Shown piece after piece: positions 44,701-53,944 of a DNA stretch of 64,000 nt. Source of the DNA: Marihabitans asiaticum (GTDB taxonomy: Bacteria; Actinomycetota; Actinomycetes; Actinomycetales; Dermatophilaceae); the NCBI RefSeq assembly GCF_007828725.1, contig NZ_VIUW01000004.1:186001-250000 (forward strand). Reading direction: 5' to 3'. Both the position numbers and the translations under genes were made by a program. Position 1 is the stretch's first letter; the number at the start of each line of letters is the position of its first letter. The notes under the pieces are model-generated. The model ran no database searches, was not told the DNA's origin, and was given only the letters and a program-made list of their open reading frames with translations.

Positions 44701-44764
44701 GGGCCGAGCCTATGCGGCTGACTCTGCCAGCTCCGGCGCCGCGCTGAGTGCAGTTCGCCGACGG

Positions 44765-45277
44765 TCACGGCGTGCCCCCGGGCTGGTCGATGTCGGCTCG
44801 CGCCCTGGACTCCACCGAGATGGTCACCGAGCCCCCGAGCTCACGCAGCAGCCCCCCGACGAGGGGCAGGTCGGCCTCACCGGTGAGGGCGACCACCGCC
44901 GTCGAGCCGTCGAGAGCACCAGTTCCCGGCGCCACCTGCCACGAGAGCAGCCCTGCGGGACGAGCCCTGGTGGCGAGGGTCTCCTGCGCTGCCGCCGCGA
45001 CCGCCGCCTCGGTGACGGGAACCGAGCGGCCGATCGCCCCGTCGTAGAGCTCGTCACCCCCTTCGTCGACGGCATCGAGTGCCGCGGCGTCCGCGGCATC
45101 GAGCAGGTGCATGCGCGAGATCTGCACCGAGGTCACCGCGACGGCACCCGCCACGAGGGTCATGATGATCACGGCCATGCCGAGCACGAGGAGGGTGAGC
45201 TGTCCGTCGTCCGACCGAGCCCGCGCACCGAGAGCCGTGCGGAGACGTCGGGGAGGGCGAAGGCGGCTGCGCGTCAT
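44765..45277 (-). CDS. TadG-like pilus/secretion-associated protein
   Basis: 170 residues. Basic N-terminus, then DDGQLTLLVLGMAVIIMTLVAGAVAVT, the pseudopilin-like helix of the Rv3654c/TadG-like group, followed by an Asp/Ala-rich exported domain. Last gene of the Tad operon; its ATG overlaps the TadE gene stop by 4 bp. Likely a minor pilin or pseudopilin. Confidence 0.78.
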   Translation of the reverse strand: MTRSRLRPPRRLRTALGARARSDDGQLTLLVLGMAVIIMTLVAGAVAVTSVQISRMHLLDAADAAALDAVDEGGDELYDGAIGRSVPVTEAAVAAAAQETLATRARPAGLLSWQVAPGTGALDGSTAVVALTGEADLPLVGGLLRELGGSVTISVESRARADIDQPGGTP

Positions 45278-45741
45278 GAGCGGACCTCGTAGCGCGGTAC
45301 GGTCGAGACCTGGGTGGCCGACACCGGCACCTCCAGCGGGATCACGTCGCGGGCGAAGGCGGGGACGAGGGGCAGTGGGACCGTGACCGTAGCCGTCGAC
45401 GAGATCGAGGCCTCGGGCGTGAAGCAAGGGGTTGCCGAGCAGCTGATCGACAGCTCTCCCTGCCCACCGAAGCCCTGGTCCTCGAAGGCGATGTCCGCAG
45501 CCGCCCGCGCCCGGCCCGGTGCCTCGCCCGCCTGCTGGGCGGTCACGTAGGCACGGCCCGCCTCGCGCGCGGCCTGGGTCACCGCGAAGCTGCCGGCCTG
45601 CAGCCGCGCCAGCATCATCACGAGGTAGATCAGCGGCACGAGCAGCAGCACCGCCAGCGCCACGAACTCCACGACCGCGGACCCGTCGTCGGCGCCGGCT
45701 CGGCGACGCACGACCACGATCCAGGGAGCGGGTCGCCTCAC
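45274..45741 (-). CDS. TadE-family pilin-like protein (second)
   Basis: 155 residues. TadE motif DDGSAVVEFVALAVLLLVPLIY with the Glu at +5 of the processing region, then AAREAGRAYVTAQ and an exported domain with one Cys pair (SISCSATPCF). GTG 45741 overlaps the upstream stop by 4 bp. The open frame up to 46221 is a shadow of the first TadE gene. Confidence 0.85.
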   Translation of the reverse strand: MRRPAPWIVVVRRRAGADDGSAVVEFVALAVLLLVPLIYLVMMLARLQAGSFAVTQAAREAGRAYVTAQQAGEAPGRARAAADIAFEDQGFGGQGELSISCSATPCFTPEASISSTATVTVPLPLVPAFARDVIPLEVPVSATQVSTVPRYEVRS

Positions 45742-46136
45742 TGCTCCTCCATGAAGGCTCGGCCGGTCACGTCGAGCTGGCCGTCCGGCCCGAGCGGTCC
45801 GACGATCGGGAGCGGCGAGCTGACCCGGACCACGACGACGTGCACGCCCGCTTCCGTCGACTCCACCGATGCTGTGACGTCGTCGGCGTAGGCGCTCGAG
45901 ATCGACCGGTCGATGAGCGCCCTGGCGCGGTCTGCGCCCTGCTCGGGGCTGGAGCCGACGCGCGCACCGTAGCGCGCTCCCTCTGAGGCGCACGAAACGA
46001 GCGTGTTGCGGATGTGCAGGGCCGTGCCGAGCTGCAGGACGGCGACGAAGATCAGCGCGAGCAGCCCGGAGGTCAGTGCGAAGTCCGAGGTCGCCGCCCC
46101 AGCGTCGCTGCGCAGGGAGCGACCGGAGCCGATCAC
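45738..46136 (-). CDS. TadE-family pilin-like protein (first)
   Basis: 132 residues. Begins IGSGRSLRSDAGAATSDFALTSGLLALIFVAVLQLG, the TadE-type N-terminal helix, although the usual Glu of the VEF motif is replaced by Asp (SDF). An exported part with a Cys (LVSCASEGARYGA) follows. GTG 46136 overlaps the upstream pilin stop by 4 bp. Confidence 0.8.
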   Translation of the reverse strand: MIGSGRSLRSDAGAATSDFALTSGLLALIFVAVLQLGTALHIRNTLVSCASEGARYGARVGSSPEQGADRARALIDRSISSAYADDVTASVESTEAGVHVVVVRVSSPLPIVGPLGPDGQLDVTGRAFMEEQ

Positions 46137-46348
46137 GGGCTCTTGCGGCTGACCGAGCTGAGCGCGTCCTGGAACATGGCCTTGAGCTGGTCCTCGGCGA
46201 TGGTCCACAGACCGATGACAAGGGCTGCGGTCATGATCGTGATGAGCACCCACCCGGGGACGTCGCCGCGCTCGTCGGCGGCCCGGTCGAGCGTGCGGAT
46301 CAGGCGGGACCTCAGCGCGAGGTGCGCCTTGATCAGGGTGTGGGTCAT
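46133..46348 (-). CDS. small Flp-like pilin
   Basis: 71 residues with one hydrophobic helix (VLITIMTAALVIGLWTIA) after ERGDVPGW, in the position where a Flp/DUF4244-type major pilin is encoded. The classical Flp processing motif (G/EY) is not evident, so cleavage is uncertain. 43 bp after tadC and coupled to the TadE genes. Confidence 0.65.
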   Translation of the reverse strand: MTHTLIKAHLALRSRLIRTLDRAADERGDVPGWVLITIMTAALVIGLWTIAEDQLKAMFQDALSSVSRKSP

Positions 46349-46391
46349 GCTTCCTCCTTCTTACGGGCCGCCGATGGCGACCCTCGGTGGT

Positions 46392-47345
46392 TCAGAGTCG
46401 GAACTGGAAGAACTCGACGCCGGGGAAGACGGCGAAGACGACGGTGATCGGCAGGACGAAGAAGACGACCGGGACCATCATCGCGATCTCCTTCTTGCCC
46501 CCTTCCTCCATCACCTGGCGACGGCCCTCCTCGCGGACGTCCTGGGCCTGCGCTCGGAGCACGTCGGCGAGGGGTGTCCCCCGCTCGACCGCGATGACGA
46601 TCCCGTCGACGAAACGGGCCAGGCTCTGCAGTCCGGTCCGGTCGGCCAGCCCCTGCAGTGCCTGCGGGAGGTTGGCACCGGCGCGAGCATCGGCCAGGCA
46701 CTGACGCAGCTCGCGCGTCAGCTCGCCCTCCGAGGTGCGCACCACCCGCTCGAGCGCCCCGACCGCCCCCTCTCCGGCGGCGACGGCGAGCGCAAGAAGC
46801 TCGGCGATGGTCGGGAACTCGGCAAGCATCTGCTGCTCGCGTGAGTCGGCGGCGCGGCTGAGCATCGTGTCGCGGGCAAGCACTCCGAAGCAGAATCCCA
46901 GGCCGACGAGCAGCACGAGCGAGATCACCGACGACCCCCGGGTCGCCATCGCCACGCTGCCGACCAGACCGCCGAGGACGGCGCCGGCGAAGCCGGCCAG
47001 TACCTGCTCGGCGCGGAACTGGTCGACCTCGGGGTCGCGCCCCGCACGGAGCAACCTGCGTCGCACCGAGGGGTTGCCACCGAGGACCCCCTCGACCTGG
47101 GTGGCCAAGCCGCCGACGACCGGACGGAGCACTGCTGGCAGCGCTTCGGTGACGCTCAGGGTTCGGGCCGCGAGCAGCCTCGACGGCTTCGGGGCATCGC
47201 GCAGGTACGGCGCCAGACGATCGTCCAGCGTCGCCCTCCGGTGCCTCGGCAGGCCCTGGTAGATCAGGACCAGACCGAGTGCGAGCACCGCGCCGAGGAC
47301 AGCACCGCCTCGGTGCAGCCCGATGTCGTGGACGAGCTCGTTCAT
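46392..47345 (-). CDS. tadC: Tad pilus inner-membrane protein TadC
   Basis: 317 residues. Type II secretion F-like platform protein with membrane segments near residues 12-30, 120-160 and at the C-terminus; GEGAVGALERVVRTSEGELTREL and GTPLADVLRAQAQDVREEGRRQ are the conserved cytoplasmic blocks. ATG overlaps the tadB stop by 4 bp. Confidence 0.88.
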   Translation of the reverse strand: MNELVHDIGLHRGGAVLGAVLALGLVLIYQGLPRHRRATLDDRLAPYLRDAPKPSRLLAARTLSVTEALPAVLRPVVGGLATQVEGVLGGNPSVRRRLLRAGRDPEVDQFRAEQVLAGFAGAVLGGLVGSVAMATRGSSVISLVLLVGLGFCFGVLARDTMLSRAADSREQQMLAEFPTIAELLALAVAAGEGAVGALERVVRTSEGELTRELRQCLADARAGANLPQALQGLADRTGLQSLARFVDGIVIAVERGTPLADVLRAQAQDVREEGRRQVMEEGGKKEIAMMVPVVFFVLPITVVFAVFPGVEFFQFRL

Positions 47346-48202
47346 CGCAGGACCCGGGTCTCGTCTGGCAGGCGACCGATCCGCATCATGAGCCGGTAGG
47401 CGGCGATGGAGAGAGCTGCACCAACGACCAGGACGACGAGCCCCGCCCGGCTGTCGTAGGCGGCGATCGACTGGGGTCGGGTGCACAGCATCGCCAGCAC
47501 GAGCCAGGGGGCGCCCACGGCCAGCCGCGCGGCGTTGACCGTCCACGACTGGCGGGTCTCGAGCTCGGCACGGGTCCGGGCGTCCTCGCGAAGGAACGAG
47601 CTGAGGGTGCGCAGCAGCACGCCGAGGTCGGAGCCGCCGACCTCCCGCGCGATGCGCAACGACTCCACCAGCCGATCCCCCACCGGGTCCGACAGCCGGT
47701 GCTTGAGCCGATCGAGGGACTCGGCGAAGCGGCCGCTGGTCCGGTAGTCGGAGGCGAACTCGGCGAAGACCGGCCGCAGCTCCTCGGGGCCGCGGTGCGA
47801 CAGCTGCGCGAGGGCCTCCGGGAGCGCGAGTCCGGCACGGACCGCCGAGGTGATGTTGTCGACGACGTCCGGCCACACGTCGCGCAGCTTGGCCCGGCGC
47901 CGACGCGCCCTCATCCGCACCAGCGCCATCGGCAGCCACCCAGCCATCGCGGCGAAGCAGAAGGCGACGGACGCGACGGTGGTCAGCGCGAAGACTCCGA
48001 GGAAGACGAAGAGGGAGCACAGTCCGCTGGCGAGGAACAGCACTCGCGGGGTGATCGTGTGGTGGCCGGCCTGGGCGAGATCGTCCTCGACCCGCACCAG
48101 GAGGCGAGGGCGTTCACGGACACGCTCGGTCCTGGGCCAGGTGGACCACCAGATGCAGAACAGCCCGCTACCGAGGAGCAGGCCCACGAGGATCCCGGTC
48201 AT
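47342..48202 (-). CDS. tadB: Tad pilus inner-membrane protein TadB
   Basis: 286 residues. N-terminal membrane segment, a second hydrophobic pair (VLFLASGLCSLFVFLGVFAL), then DVWPDVVDNITSAVRAGLALPEALAQL and REVGGSDLGVLLRTLSSFLREDARTR typical of the GspF domain, and two C-terminal membrane segments. ATG overlaps the ATPase gene by 4 bp. Platform partner of TadC. Confidence 0.88.
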   Translation of the reverse strand: MTGILVGLLLGSGLFCIWWSTWPRTERVRERPRLLVRVEDDLAQAGHHTITPRVLFLASGLCSLFVFLGVFALTTVASVAFCFAAMAGWLPMALVRMRARRRRAKLRDVWPDVVDNITSAVRAGLALPEALAQLSHRGPEELRPVFAEFASDYRTSGRFAESLDRLKHRLSDPVGDRLVESLRIAREVGGSDLGVLLRTLSSFLREDARTRAELETRQSWTVNAARLAVGAPWLVLAMLCTRPQSIAAYDSRAGLVVLVVGAALSIAAYRLMMRIGRLPDETRVLR

Positions 48203-49437
48203 GCGCCTGCACCTGCCAGCAGACCGGCGAGGTCGTACCCGGCTCGCTCGAAGCGCTCTGGGTGCGGCGGGAAGCCGTCGGCGCGGACCAGCTCACCGCC
48301 ACGCGTCGTGAACAGCTCTGCGATCTCCACGACGTCGTTCTCCACCCGACCCGGCAGGCCGACGATCTCGCGCACCCGTCGCACGCCGTCCCGCTCCAAC
48401 GCAGCGTGCACGACGAGGTCGATCGACGAGGCGACGGTGGGGACGACGAATCGCGCGCTGACGTTCTCGCCGGCCAGCAGCGGGAGGGTGCACATCTTCG
48501 TCACGGCCTCACGCGCGCTGTTGGCGTGCACGGTGGCCATGCCGGGAAGGCCGGAGTTCAGGGCGATCAGCAGGTCCAGGCTCTCCGACTGCCGGACCTC
48601 ACCGACGATGATCCGAGAGGGACGCATCCGGAGAGCCTCCTTGACGAGGCGGCGCAGCGGGACCTCCCCGCTGCCCTCGAGGCTGGGCTGGCGGCACTGC
48701 ATGGCAGCGACGTCGCGCAGCGGGATCTTCAGCTCGAAGACCTCCTCGCAGGTGATCACCCGCTCCCGGGCGGGGATGGCCGAGGACAGGCAGTTCAGCA
48801 GGGTGGTCTTGCCTGCCTGGGTGCCGCCCGCCACGAGGATGTTCAGCCCGCTCGCCACCCCAGCGCTCAGGAACCGCGCCGCGTGGGAGGTCAGCGTCCC
48901 GAGCCGGACAAGGTCGTCGAGGTGGTCGGCCTTGACGACGAACTTGCGGATGTTGACCAGCCAGTGCTCCCGGCTGATGTCGGGGATGGTCACGTGCAGC
49001 CGGGAGCCGTCCGGGAGCACGGCGTCGACGAAGGGGGAGGACAGGTCGACCCGTCGTCCCGAGGACTTCAGCATCCGCTCGACGAGGTCGCGCACCCCGT
49101 CCTCGGTGAGGATCGTGCTGGTGAGCTGAGCCACGCCGTCCTTGGCGACGAAGACCTGGGTCGGCGCGTTGATCCAGATCTCTTCGATGGCTGGGTCGTC
49201 GAAGTACGGCTGCAGCGGGCCGAAACCCGCCACGGCGTCGAGCACGCGCTTGACCGCGTCCTCGAAGTTGCCGAGCAACGGCATCGCGCCGGACATCGCC
49301 CGCTCGTCGTAGTCGGTGACCGCCTCACGCACGAGGTCACTGACCGCGGTCGTGTCTCGCACCGGGTCGACCCCGGAGCGGCGGATCAGCTCCCTGACCT
49401 CGCTCTCGACCACCTCGATGGCCTCAGTCGCTGGCAC
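48199..49437 (-). CDS. tadA: Tad pilus assembly ATPase TadA/CpaF
   Basis: 412 residues. Type II/IV secretion ATPase: FGPLQPYFDDPAIEEIWIN, Walker A GGTQAGKTT (about residues 230-238), Asp box ITCEEVFELKI, Walker B RIIVGEVR and His box TVHANSAREA. GTG 49437 has AGGAGG 8 nt upstream and heads the operon. No CpaE-like localiser or prepilin peptidase (TadV) is in the window, so these must be elsewhere. Confidence 0.93.
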   Translation of the reverse strand: MPATEAIEVVESEVRELIRRSGVDPVRDTTAVSDLVREAVTDYDERAMSGAMPLLGNFEDAVKRVLDAVAGFGPLQPYFDDPAIEEIWINAPTQVFVAKDGVAQLTSTILTEDGVRDLVERMLKSSGRRVDLSSPFVDAVLPDGSRLHVTIPDISREHWLVNIRKFVVKADHLDDLVRLGTLTSHAARFLSAGVASGLNILVAGGTQAGKTTLLNCLSSAIPARERVITCEEVFELKIPLRDVAAMQCRQPSLEGSGEVPLRRLVKEALRMRPSRIIVGEVRQSESLDLLIALNSGLPGMATVHANSAREAVTKMCTLPLLAGENVSARFVVPTVASSIDLVVHAALERDGVRRVREIVGLPGRVENDVVEIAELFTTRGGELVRADGFPPHPERFERAGYDLAGLLAGAGA

Positions 49438-49607
49438 GTGCGTCCCCTCCTGTCTCTGCCGTGCATGCGGGTTGACTCCCCCTGGAGCAACGAAAATAGC
49501 GAACGTCGGGCACTTCGTCCTGTCGAGAATCCACAGGTCGGATGTCAACGCCCCCTGCTGTGGAAAACTCCGGCGGCGCAGGAGGGCCTCCGGTCTAGCG
49601 TCGAGAT
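49438..49607. promoter_or_regulatory. divergent promoter region tadA / FHA-FtsK gene
   Basis: Minus strand: TATTTT (49498-49493) is the best -10 for the tad operon, giving a leader of about 50 nt before GTG 49437. Plus strand: TAGCGT (49596-49601) followed by 6 nt and GTG 49608 is a leaderless arrangement for the FHA-FtsK gene. The stretch AACGAAAATAGCGAAC is AT-rich for this genome. Confidence 0.55.
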
Positions 49608-52600
49608 GTGCTGATCGATCTCACGGTGTCCACGAGCCGGGGCGGAGCGCGAGAGCTGACCCTCGAGTCCTCCGCACCGGTCGGGGGCGACGTCGTGGCC
49701 GGCGCGCTGCGCGAGGCGCTGGACCTCAGCCCCGCTGACCGGCTCGTCGTCGACGGCGTTCCCGTCGACGACGCGCTCCAGCTCGGCTCTCCGCCGCTCA
49801 TCCAGGGCGCCGCCCTCCTGGTCCGGCCGCCTGCACTCACCGGCGCACGAGCCAGCGCTCGCCCCCCTTCGCCCCTCGTCCTTGCCGTCACCTCCGGACC
49901 TGACGCCGGCGGCGAGGTGGCGCTGCGGCACGGGACGACGACCATCGGCCGCGCCGCCAGCGCCGACCTCACCCTCGCCGACGGGGCGCTCTCACGAGTT
50001 CATGCCGAGGTGTTGCTCGACACCGGAGGCGCCCGGATCCGCGACCGTGGCACGACCAACGGCACGACCGTCGACGGGACGAGCATCGCCGACGACTGGA
50101 CCCCGCTCCATCACGGGAGCGCGATCGTGATGGGCCATCACCGGCTCGAGGCACGATCGGCGGTCCCCCACCGCCCGTGCACCACCCAACCCACCGGCGA
50201 GGGACACCTGGCGGTGACGACGTCGCCGTCGATCGAGCCAACGCCGCCGCAGGTGACGGTGACCTTCCCGGAGCGGCCCGGCCCGCCGGCGCGCAGGCAG
50301 CTGCCGTGGGTGATGATCCTCCTGCCCCTCCCGGTGGCACTGCTGATGGCGGTCCTCATCGGCCCTCGGATGATGGTCTTCGCGCTGATGTCACCGGTGC
50401 TGGTGCTCGGTAACCACGTCTCGGACCGGATGTCACGCAGGTCGGAGAGCGCTCGGGCGCTCGAGGAGTGGCGTCGGGAGATGCGAAGGGAGCGTGCCCG
50501 CCTCGACCTTGCCCTCGCGGAGGAGCTGCGTTGCCTGCGTCGGGCCCACCCGGACGCCCACGAGGTCGGACAGGTGGCCTCCCTGCCGTCGACCCGGCTG
50601 TGGGAGAGACGGCGGGAGCACGGGTGCCACCTCGCGGTCCGCGCAGGGACGGGACAGGTACCCGCTCAGGTGGAGGTGCGTCGCGGACCGGGTGACCGGC
50701 CCCGACCCCGGCTGACCGAGGCGCCGGTCGTCATCGACCTCGACGCCGAGCCGGTGGTCGGCGTCACCGGTGACCCCGACGCGGTCACGCGGTGGGTGCG
50801 CTGGTACCTCGCTCAGCTCCTCGTGCTGCACCCGCCGAGCGATCTACGCCTCGTCCTCGTCGGGACTCGTCATCGATGCACCGAGCTGGCCTGGGCACCC
50901 CACGTCGAGCAGTGGGACGTCGAGGAGCTGGCGGGGCTGGTCGACGAAGGCTCCGCGCCCGACACCGCAGACCCGTCATCGCAGACCACGCTGGTGGTGC
51001 TCGACGACCCGGCGAGCGTGCGCGAGGACCCCTCCTGGCGGCGCGTGCTCAGCGAGTGCCAGCGCCGAGGCCTCAGTGTGCTCGTCTCGGCCGACGTCGA
51101 GCGCGACCTACCGCACGAGTGCACGACTCTCGTCTCGTTGCGCGACGGCGTCGGCGATCTCGCTGATCGGCGTCGGCGCATCGACTTCGCTCCTGACGGC
51201 GTCTCGTCCACCTGGGGCACACGAGTGGGCAGGGCGCTGGCTCCGTTGCGGGACGCCACCCCGACGAACGCCGGTTCAGCTCTGGCGGATCGCGTCGCCC
51301 TGCTCGGTGTCCTCGACATCCAGCCCACCCCTGATGCGCTGCGCGAGCAGTGGGAGCAGACGTCGAGCTGGCGGGTGCCGGTGGGAGTGAGTGCTGACGC
51401 CACGATGCACCTTGACCTGCTCGGGGACGGTCCGCATGCCCTCGTCGGCGGGACCACCGGGTCGGGCAAGTCCGAGCTGTTGCAGACCTGGATCTGCTCG
51501 CTCGCCGCTCGCCTCGGCCCGCGCGACCTCAACCTCGTCCTCGTCGACTACAAGGGTGGCTCGGCCTTCGCATCCTGCGCCCAGCTGCCGCACACGGTCG
51601 GGCTGCTGACCGACCTCGACCCGGCGGGTGCACGACGCGCGCTCACCAGTCTCGACGCCGAGCTCCGCCGTCGTGAGCGGCTGCTCGCCGAGCACGGCGC
51701 GAGCGACATCGATGCCGTGCACGACCTGGGTATCGACCTGCCCCGACTGGTCATCGCCGTCGACGAGTTCCGCATGCTCGCAGAGGAGCAGCCCGAGGTC
51801 CTGCGTGACCTGGTCCGGCTCGCCGCGCTGGGGCGCTCGCTGGGAATCCACCTGATCCTGGCGACCCAGCGGCCTGGTGGTGTGATCACCCCGGAGATCC
51901 GGGCCAACGTCAGCCTGCGCATCGCCCTGAGGGTGCGGGACCGCTCCGACAGCGAGGATGTCATCGCCGCACCGGACGCCGCCGCGATCGCCGAAGGTCT
52001 GCCAGGACGGGCGTACGTCCGGACAGGGGGTGCTCCGCCGGTGGCCTTCCAGTGCGCCTACGGCGGCGAGCCTCAGTCTGAGGACCCAGGTCTGAGAGTG
52101 TTGGCGCGCGACGGATCGGTCCTCCTCACCCAGGAGTGCAGCAACTCCCCCGCGGCGGAGCTGCGAGGACCGACAGACATCGAGGCTGTCGTGGTGGCCG
52201 CCCGCGAAGCCTTCGCGGCGAGTGGTCTACCCATGCCTCACCGGCCCTGGTTGCCGCCCCTCCCTGCGATGGTGGAAGAGGGCCTGCTGCTCCCCGCTGC
52301 GGGAGAGGTGGTCTGGGGGCTGGCCGACCGTCCACACGACCAACGGCAGGAGTCCTTCGGCTGGACGCCGCAGGACGGGGCGTGGGCCATCGTCGGCGGT
52401 CCCGGGTCGGGGCGCACCACCGCGCTGCTATCGCTGCTCACCCGGGCAGACCGTGACCTGGACACCCCCGTGGTCTCGCACCTCGTCACCGCCTCCCCTC
52501 TCGTGGCCCGTCGGACGATGGGGCCGCGAGCCTGTGGCTCTGTCGTCGACCTTCACGATGCGCCCGCAGTCCGCCAGCTGGCGGAACGCGCCGAGACAGA

Positions 52601-53768
52601 CGCCGACGAGAGGCGCCTCGCCCTGCACGACAGTGGGTTCCCGACCTACGGGCGGTGGCGAGCAGCCTGGACACGCGGGGATGCCCCGCCGCCGCCCCCG
52701 GTGCTCCTCCTGCTCATCGACGGGTGGGCGGAGCTGACCGCCCGGAGCGGCCCGGAGGACGCCGCAGCCGTGGCAGCCCTGACCCGGGTCGCGCGGGACG
52801 GCAGCGATCTCGGCATCTGCGCCGTGGTGGCAGGTGGGCGCGAGCTGCTCGTCGGCGGGATCGCCGGCTCGTTCCGTCGGCGTCTCGTGCTCGACCTGCC
52901 TGACCGGGCGGACCTGTTGTCCGCCGGGTTGCGATCGCCCGACGCGAGCGCTCCGCGGCCTCCCGGCCGCTGCTTCGTCATGCCGGAGGGCGTGCTCGCG
53001 CAGCTTGCGATGCCGGTCAGCGGCGCCGACGCGCCGGACGTGACGTCACGTCAGGTACGGGGACCATGGGGGTGGACCATCGAGCCGCTGCCCCCGCGGG
53101 TGAGCCTCGACGCACTTGCCTCCACGAAGGGGGAGGTCGCTGGCCCCGGAGTCGTCCTCCTCGGCCACTCCGGCGAGACCGGCCGCCCCGCCACGGTGGA
53201 CCTACGCGGGACGGGGAGCCGGTGGACCGTCGTCGGTCCCTCCCGGTCCGGGCGCTCGAGTGCCCTTCGTCTGGCAGGTGCTGCCCTGGCCTCAGCGGGA
53301 CGACCGCTCATCGTCGTCGCCACCGGCGAGACGGACCCTCTCGTCGGACATGCCACCCATCGCGTGGAGCCGGACGAGCTCGACGCCCTCGTGGACCTCA
53401 TCCGCGGCGAGGATGCCCCGGTGGTGCTCATCGATGATGTCGAGCGGCTCGAGGGGACCCCCGTCGAGGCTGCCGTCCGAGAGCTTGCGCGGCCAGGAGC
53501 AGCGCCGGGTGTCGCCCTGCTCACGAGCACCTCCGCGGTCGCTGCGGGATCCATCCGCGGCCTGTCCGCCGCGCTGTGCCGCTCTCGCCACGGGCTTCTT
53601 CTCCAGCCGTGGTCACGTGCGGACGGTGAATGCTTCGGCGTACGGGTCCCGGCCTCACCGCGCCTCCCCGGTCGCGGCTACCTGGTCGCCGACGGCGCGG
53701 TCAGCCACGTCCAGGTGGCCTACCCGGAAGTCCCTGCCCTCCTGCCGTCCGCAGCGAGCAGCGGGTAG
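49608..53768 (+). CDS. FHA-FtsK/SpoIIIE ATPase, EssC-like type VII secretion motor
   Basis: 1,386 residues. Order: FHA domain (about 95-185, with RIRDRGTTNGT), two membrane segments (about 232-275), then three FtsK-type ATPase modules. D1: GGTTGSGKSE at about 614, LVLVDYKGGSAF at about 644 and IAVDEFRML, looks fully active. D2 (GGPGSGRTT, about 928) and D3 (GPSRSGRSS, about 1210) have Arg in place of the Walker A Lys. FHA-TM-ATPase order is that of Firmicutes EssC rather than mycobacterial EccC. No EsxA/B, EccB, EccD or mycosin gene is adjacent; two helical ESX-like proteins lie at 62.5-63.3 kb. Leaderless GTG start. Confidence 0.88.
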   Translation: MLIDLTVSTSRGGARELTLESSAPVGGDVVAGALREALDLSPADRLVVDGVPVDDALQLGSPPLIQGAALLVRPPALTGARASARPPSPLVLAVTSGPDAGGEVALRHGTTTIGRAASADLTLADGALSRVHAEVLLDTGGARIRDRGTTNGTTVDGTSIADDWTPLHHGSAIVMGHHRLEARSAVPHRPCTTQPTGEGHLAVTTSPSIEPTPPQVTVTFPERPGPPARRQLPWVMILLPLPVALLMAVLIGPRMMVFALMSPVLVLGNHVSDRMSRRSESARALEEWRREMRRERARLDLALAEELRCLRRAHPDAHEVGQVASLPSTRLWERRREHGCHLAVRAGTGQVPAQVEVRRGPGDRPRPRLTEAPVVIDLDAEPVVGVTGDPDAVTRWVRWYLAQLLVLHPPSDLRLVLVGTRHRCTELAWAPHVEQWDVEELAGLVDEGSAPDTADPSSQTTLVVLDDPASVREDPSWRRVLSECQRRGLSVLVSADVERDLPHECTTLVSLRDGVGDLADRRRRIDFAPDGVSSTWGTRVGRALAPLRDATPTNAGSALADRVALLGVLDIQPTPDALREQWEQTSSWRVPVGVSADATMHLDLLGDGPHALVGGTTGSGKSELLQTWICSLAARLGPRDLNLVLVDYKGGSAFASCAQLPHTVGLLTDLDPAGARRALTSLDAELRRRERLLAEHGASDIDAVHDLGIDLPRLVIAVDEFRMLAEEQPEVLRDLVRLAALGRSLGIHLILATQRPGGVITPEIRANVSLRIALRVRDRSDSEDVIAAPDAAAIAEGLPGRAYVRTGGAPPVAFQCAYGGEPQSEDPGLRVLARDGSVLLTQECSNSPAAELRGPTDIEAVVVAAREAFAASGLPMPHRPWLPPLPAMVEEGLLLPAAGEVVWGLADRPHDQRQESFGWTPQDGAWAIVGGPGSGRTTALLSLLTRADRDLDTPVVSHLVTASPLVARRTMGPRACGSVVDLHDAPAVRQLAERAETDADERRLALHDSGFPTYGRWRAAWTRGDAPPPPPVLLLLIDGWAELTARSGPEDAAAVAALTRVARDGSDLGICAVVAGGRELLVGGIAGSFRRRLVLDLPDRADLLSAGLRSPDASAPRPPGRCFVMPEGVLAQLAMPVSGADAPDVTSRQVRGPWGWTIEPLPPRVSLDALASTKGEVAGPGVVLLGHSGETGRPATVDLRGTGSRWTVVGPSRSGRSSALRLAGAALASAGRPLIVVATGETDPLVGHATHRVEPDELDALVDLIRGEDAPVVLIDDVERLEGTPVEAAVRELARPGAAPGVALLTSTSAVAAGSIRGLSAALCRSRHGLLLQPWSRADGECFGVRVPASPRLPGRGYLVADGAVSHVQVAYPEVPALLPSAASSG

Positions 53769-53883
53769 TCGTCGGTTGCCCGAGATCAGTACACACCCAC
53801 CATGGCTGAGAGCCTGACCATCGACCCACTCACGGCGTGCTGCCCCGCATTGCGGGTCGCGGGCGCCCTCTGGCAGACCAAAG

Positions 53884-53936
53884 CCCCGCGGTGCCTAACT
53901 GGTGAGAACCAGACAGAGGACAGTTCCCGCGGGGCG
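53884..53936 (+). ncRNA. candidate structured RNA upstream of Abi-like gene
   Basis: Nested stem-loop: outer stem GCCCCGCGG (53884-53892) with CCGCGGGGC (53928-53936); inner hairpin CTGGT-GAGA-ACCAG (53900-53913), then AGACAGAGGACAG before the outer arm closes. It ends 8 nt before the first possible start of the Abi_2-like gene. Abi_2/AbiF-type HEPN proteins are known to be paired with an upstream regulatory RNA. It could instead be a terminator of the FtsK gene, but the inner hairpin and long asymmetric loop are not terminator-like. Confidence 0.45.
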
Positions 53937-53944
53937 GTGTTCCG

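Noticed and set aside
53769-53883. A second small ORF or att site between the FHA-FtsK and Abi-like genes
   Set aside because: No start with a ribosome-binding site, and no tRNA fragment or direct repeat found.
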